NCBI GenBank assembly: GCA_052033915.1 | Contig: JBPOJF010000006.1 | Location: 1-64,000 of the forward strand | Direction: 5' to 3' | DNA length: 64,000 bases | DNA from: CALMZY01 sp052033915 | GTDB taxonomy: Bacteria > Verrucomicrobiota > Kiritimatiellia > CAIQIC01 > JAGNIJ01 | Shown: positions 63,743-64,000 of the stretch, one piece after another | How the letters are laid out: every line of letters begins with the position of its first letter | Numbering within the stretch: the stretch's first letter is position 1 | The notes under the pieces: model-generated | Database searches by the model: none | The model's input: only the letters and a program-made list of their open reading frames with translations | What the model was told of the DNA's origin: nothing | Translations under genes and position numbers: made by a program

Positions 63743-64000
63743 ATGACGAAGCTAAAAAGGCTCTACTGGACACCGCCGATCGCCTGGGCCGCCGGCATCT
63801 TTCTTCTGAGCTGCCTGCCGGCCAAGGAGCACGTTCCGCTGTTCGAAGGCGTGGACAAGGTGTTCCACTTCGGCCTCTTCGGCATGCTGTCGATCCTGCT
63901 CTTCCTCGCGTTCTTCTACGAGCGGCGCTGTCCACCCCTCAAAGCCGCGTTCCTCGCCCTGCTGATCACCTCCGCGTACGGCGCATTCGACGAATTCCAC
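63743..64000 (+). CDS. VanZ-like membrane protein (5' part only)
   Basis: The first 86 codons of a plus-strand gene cut by the window edge. Two hydrophobic helices and the VanZ-family pattern are visible: GVDKVFHFGLFGMLS, with conserved Asp, Lys and His, then a helix ending in GAFDEFH, the acidic D-E-x-H motif. VanZ-like proteins are small membrane proteins linked to teicoplanin tolerance or wall growth, but most are of unknown role. Confidence 0.75.
   Translation, partial: MTKLKRLYWTPPIAWAAGIFLLSCLPAKEHVPLFEGVDKVFHFGLFGMLSILLFLAFFYERRCPPLKAAFLALLITSAYGAFDEFH

Overview
The window is about 64 kb of GC-rich bacterial chromosome, densely packed and with no phage, insertion sequence or CRISPR array. 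Gene content and style suggest an uncultured member of the PVC superphylum, close to Kiritimatiellota, Lentisphaerota or Verrucomicrobiota. The pointers are a giant secreted protein full of thrombospondin type 3 repeats that ends in the C-terminal module I associate with these groups, a diderm lipid-A-type acyltransferase, many lipoproteins, a cytoplasmic GH20-like enzyme, and ScpAB plus Xer housekeeping genes. The assignment is inference from protein style; no rRNA is present.

Left part (1-30 kb). A recombination/replication block on the minus strand reads SRP RNA, dnaX, ybaB, recR, tRNA-Asn. Then come surE, a DNA-binding/PTS EIIA fusion, tRNA-Thr with a clear promoter, and a yggS-proC-membrane protein operon. 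A three-PAS hybrid histidine kinase follows. Next is a six-gene envelope operon (lipA, a UgtP/MGDG-synthase-like glycosyltransferase, an LpxL-like acyltransferase, a GT2, a DedA protein and a lipoprotein). tadA, a GT-C-like membrane protein, an SH3 protein, an unusual toroid-TM-TPR protein, an HMA-like lipoprotein, pepA, xer, rnc, a rhomboid protease, tRNA-Lys, glgC and mtnP complete this part.

Middle part (30-50 kb). A 12.2-kb minus-strand gene encodes a roughly 4060-residue subtilisin-family protease with an STN-like N-terminus, about twenty calcium-binding TSP3 repeats, Kelch, C-type-lectin-like and carbohydrate-binding-like modules. It faces a plus-strand operon with its own promoter. That operon encodes a MotA/TolQ/ExbB-type channel with a long coiled-coil tail, two different small ExbD/MotB-like partners, and a D-2-hydroxyacid dehydrogenase. 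One partner keeps the ion-binding Asp at position 18 and the other has Ser there. I consider this the best candidate for an undescribed system. A parvulin-type lipoprotein foldase with a strong terminator follows.

Right part (50-64 kb). A metallophosphoesterase, an acylphosphatase, a GH20-like hexosaminidase and an IspD-like protein lacking two catalytic basic residues precede a long tightly coupled minus-strand operon. It reads trpS, scpA, scpB, pheA, hisC, aroF, tyrA, aroA, cmk, plsC and covers tRNA charging, chromosome segregation, phenylalanine/tyrosine synthesis, CMP kinase and phospholipid acylation. A VanZ-like gene runs off the right edge.
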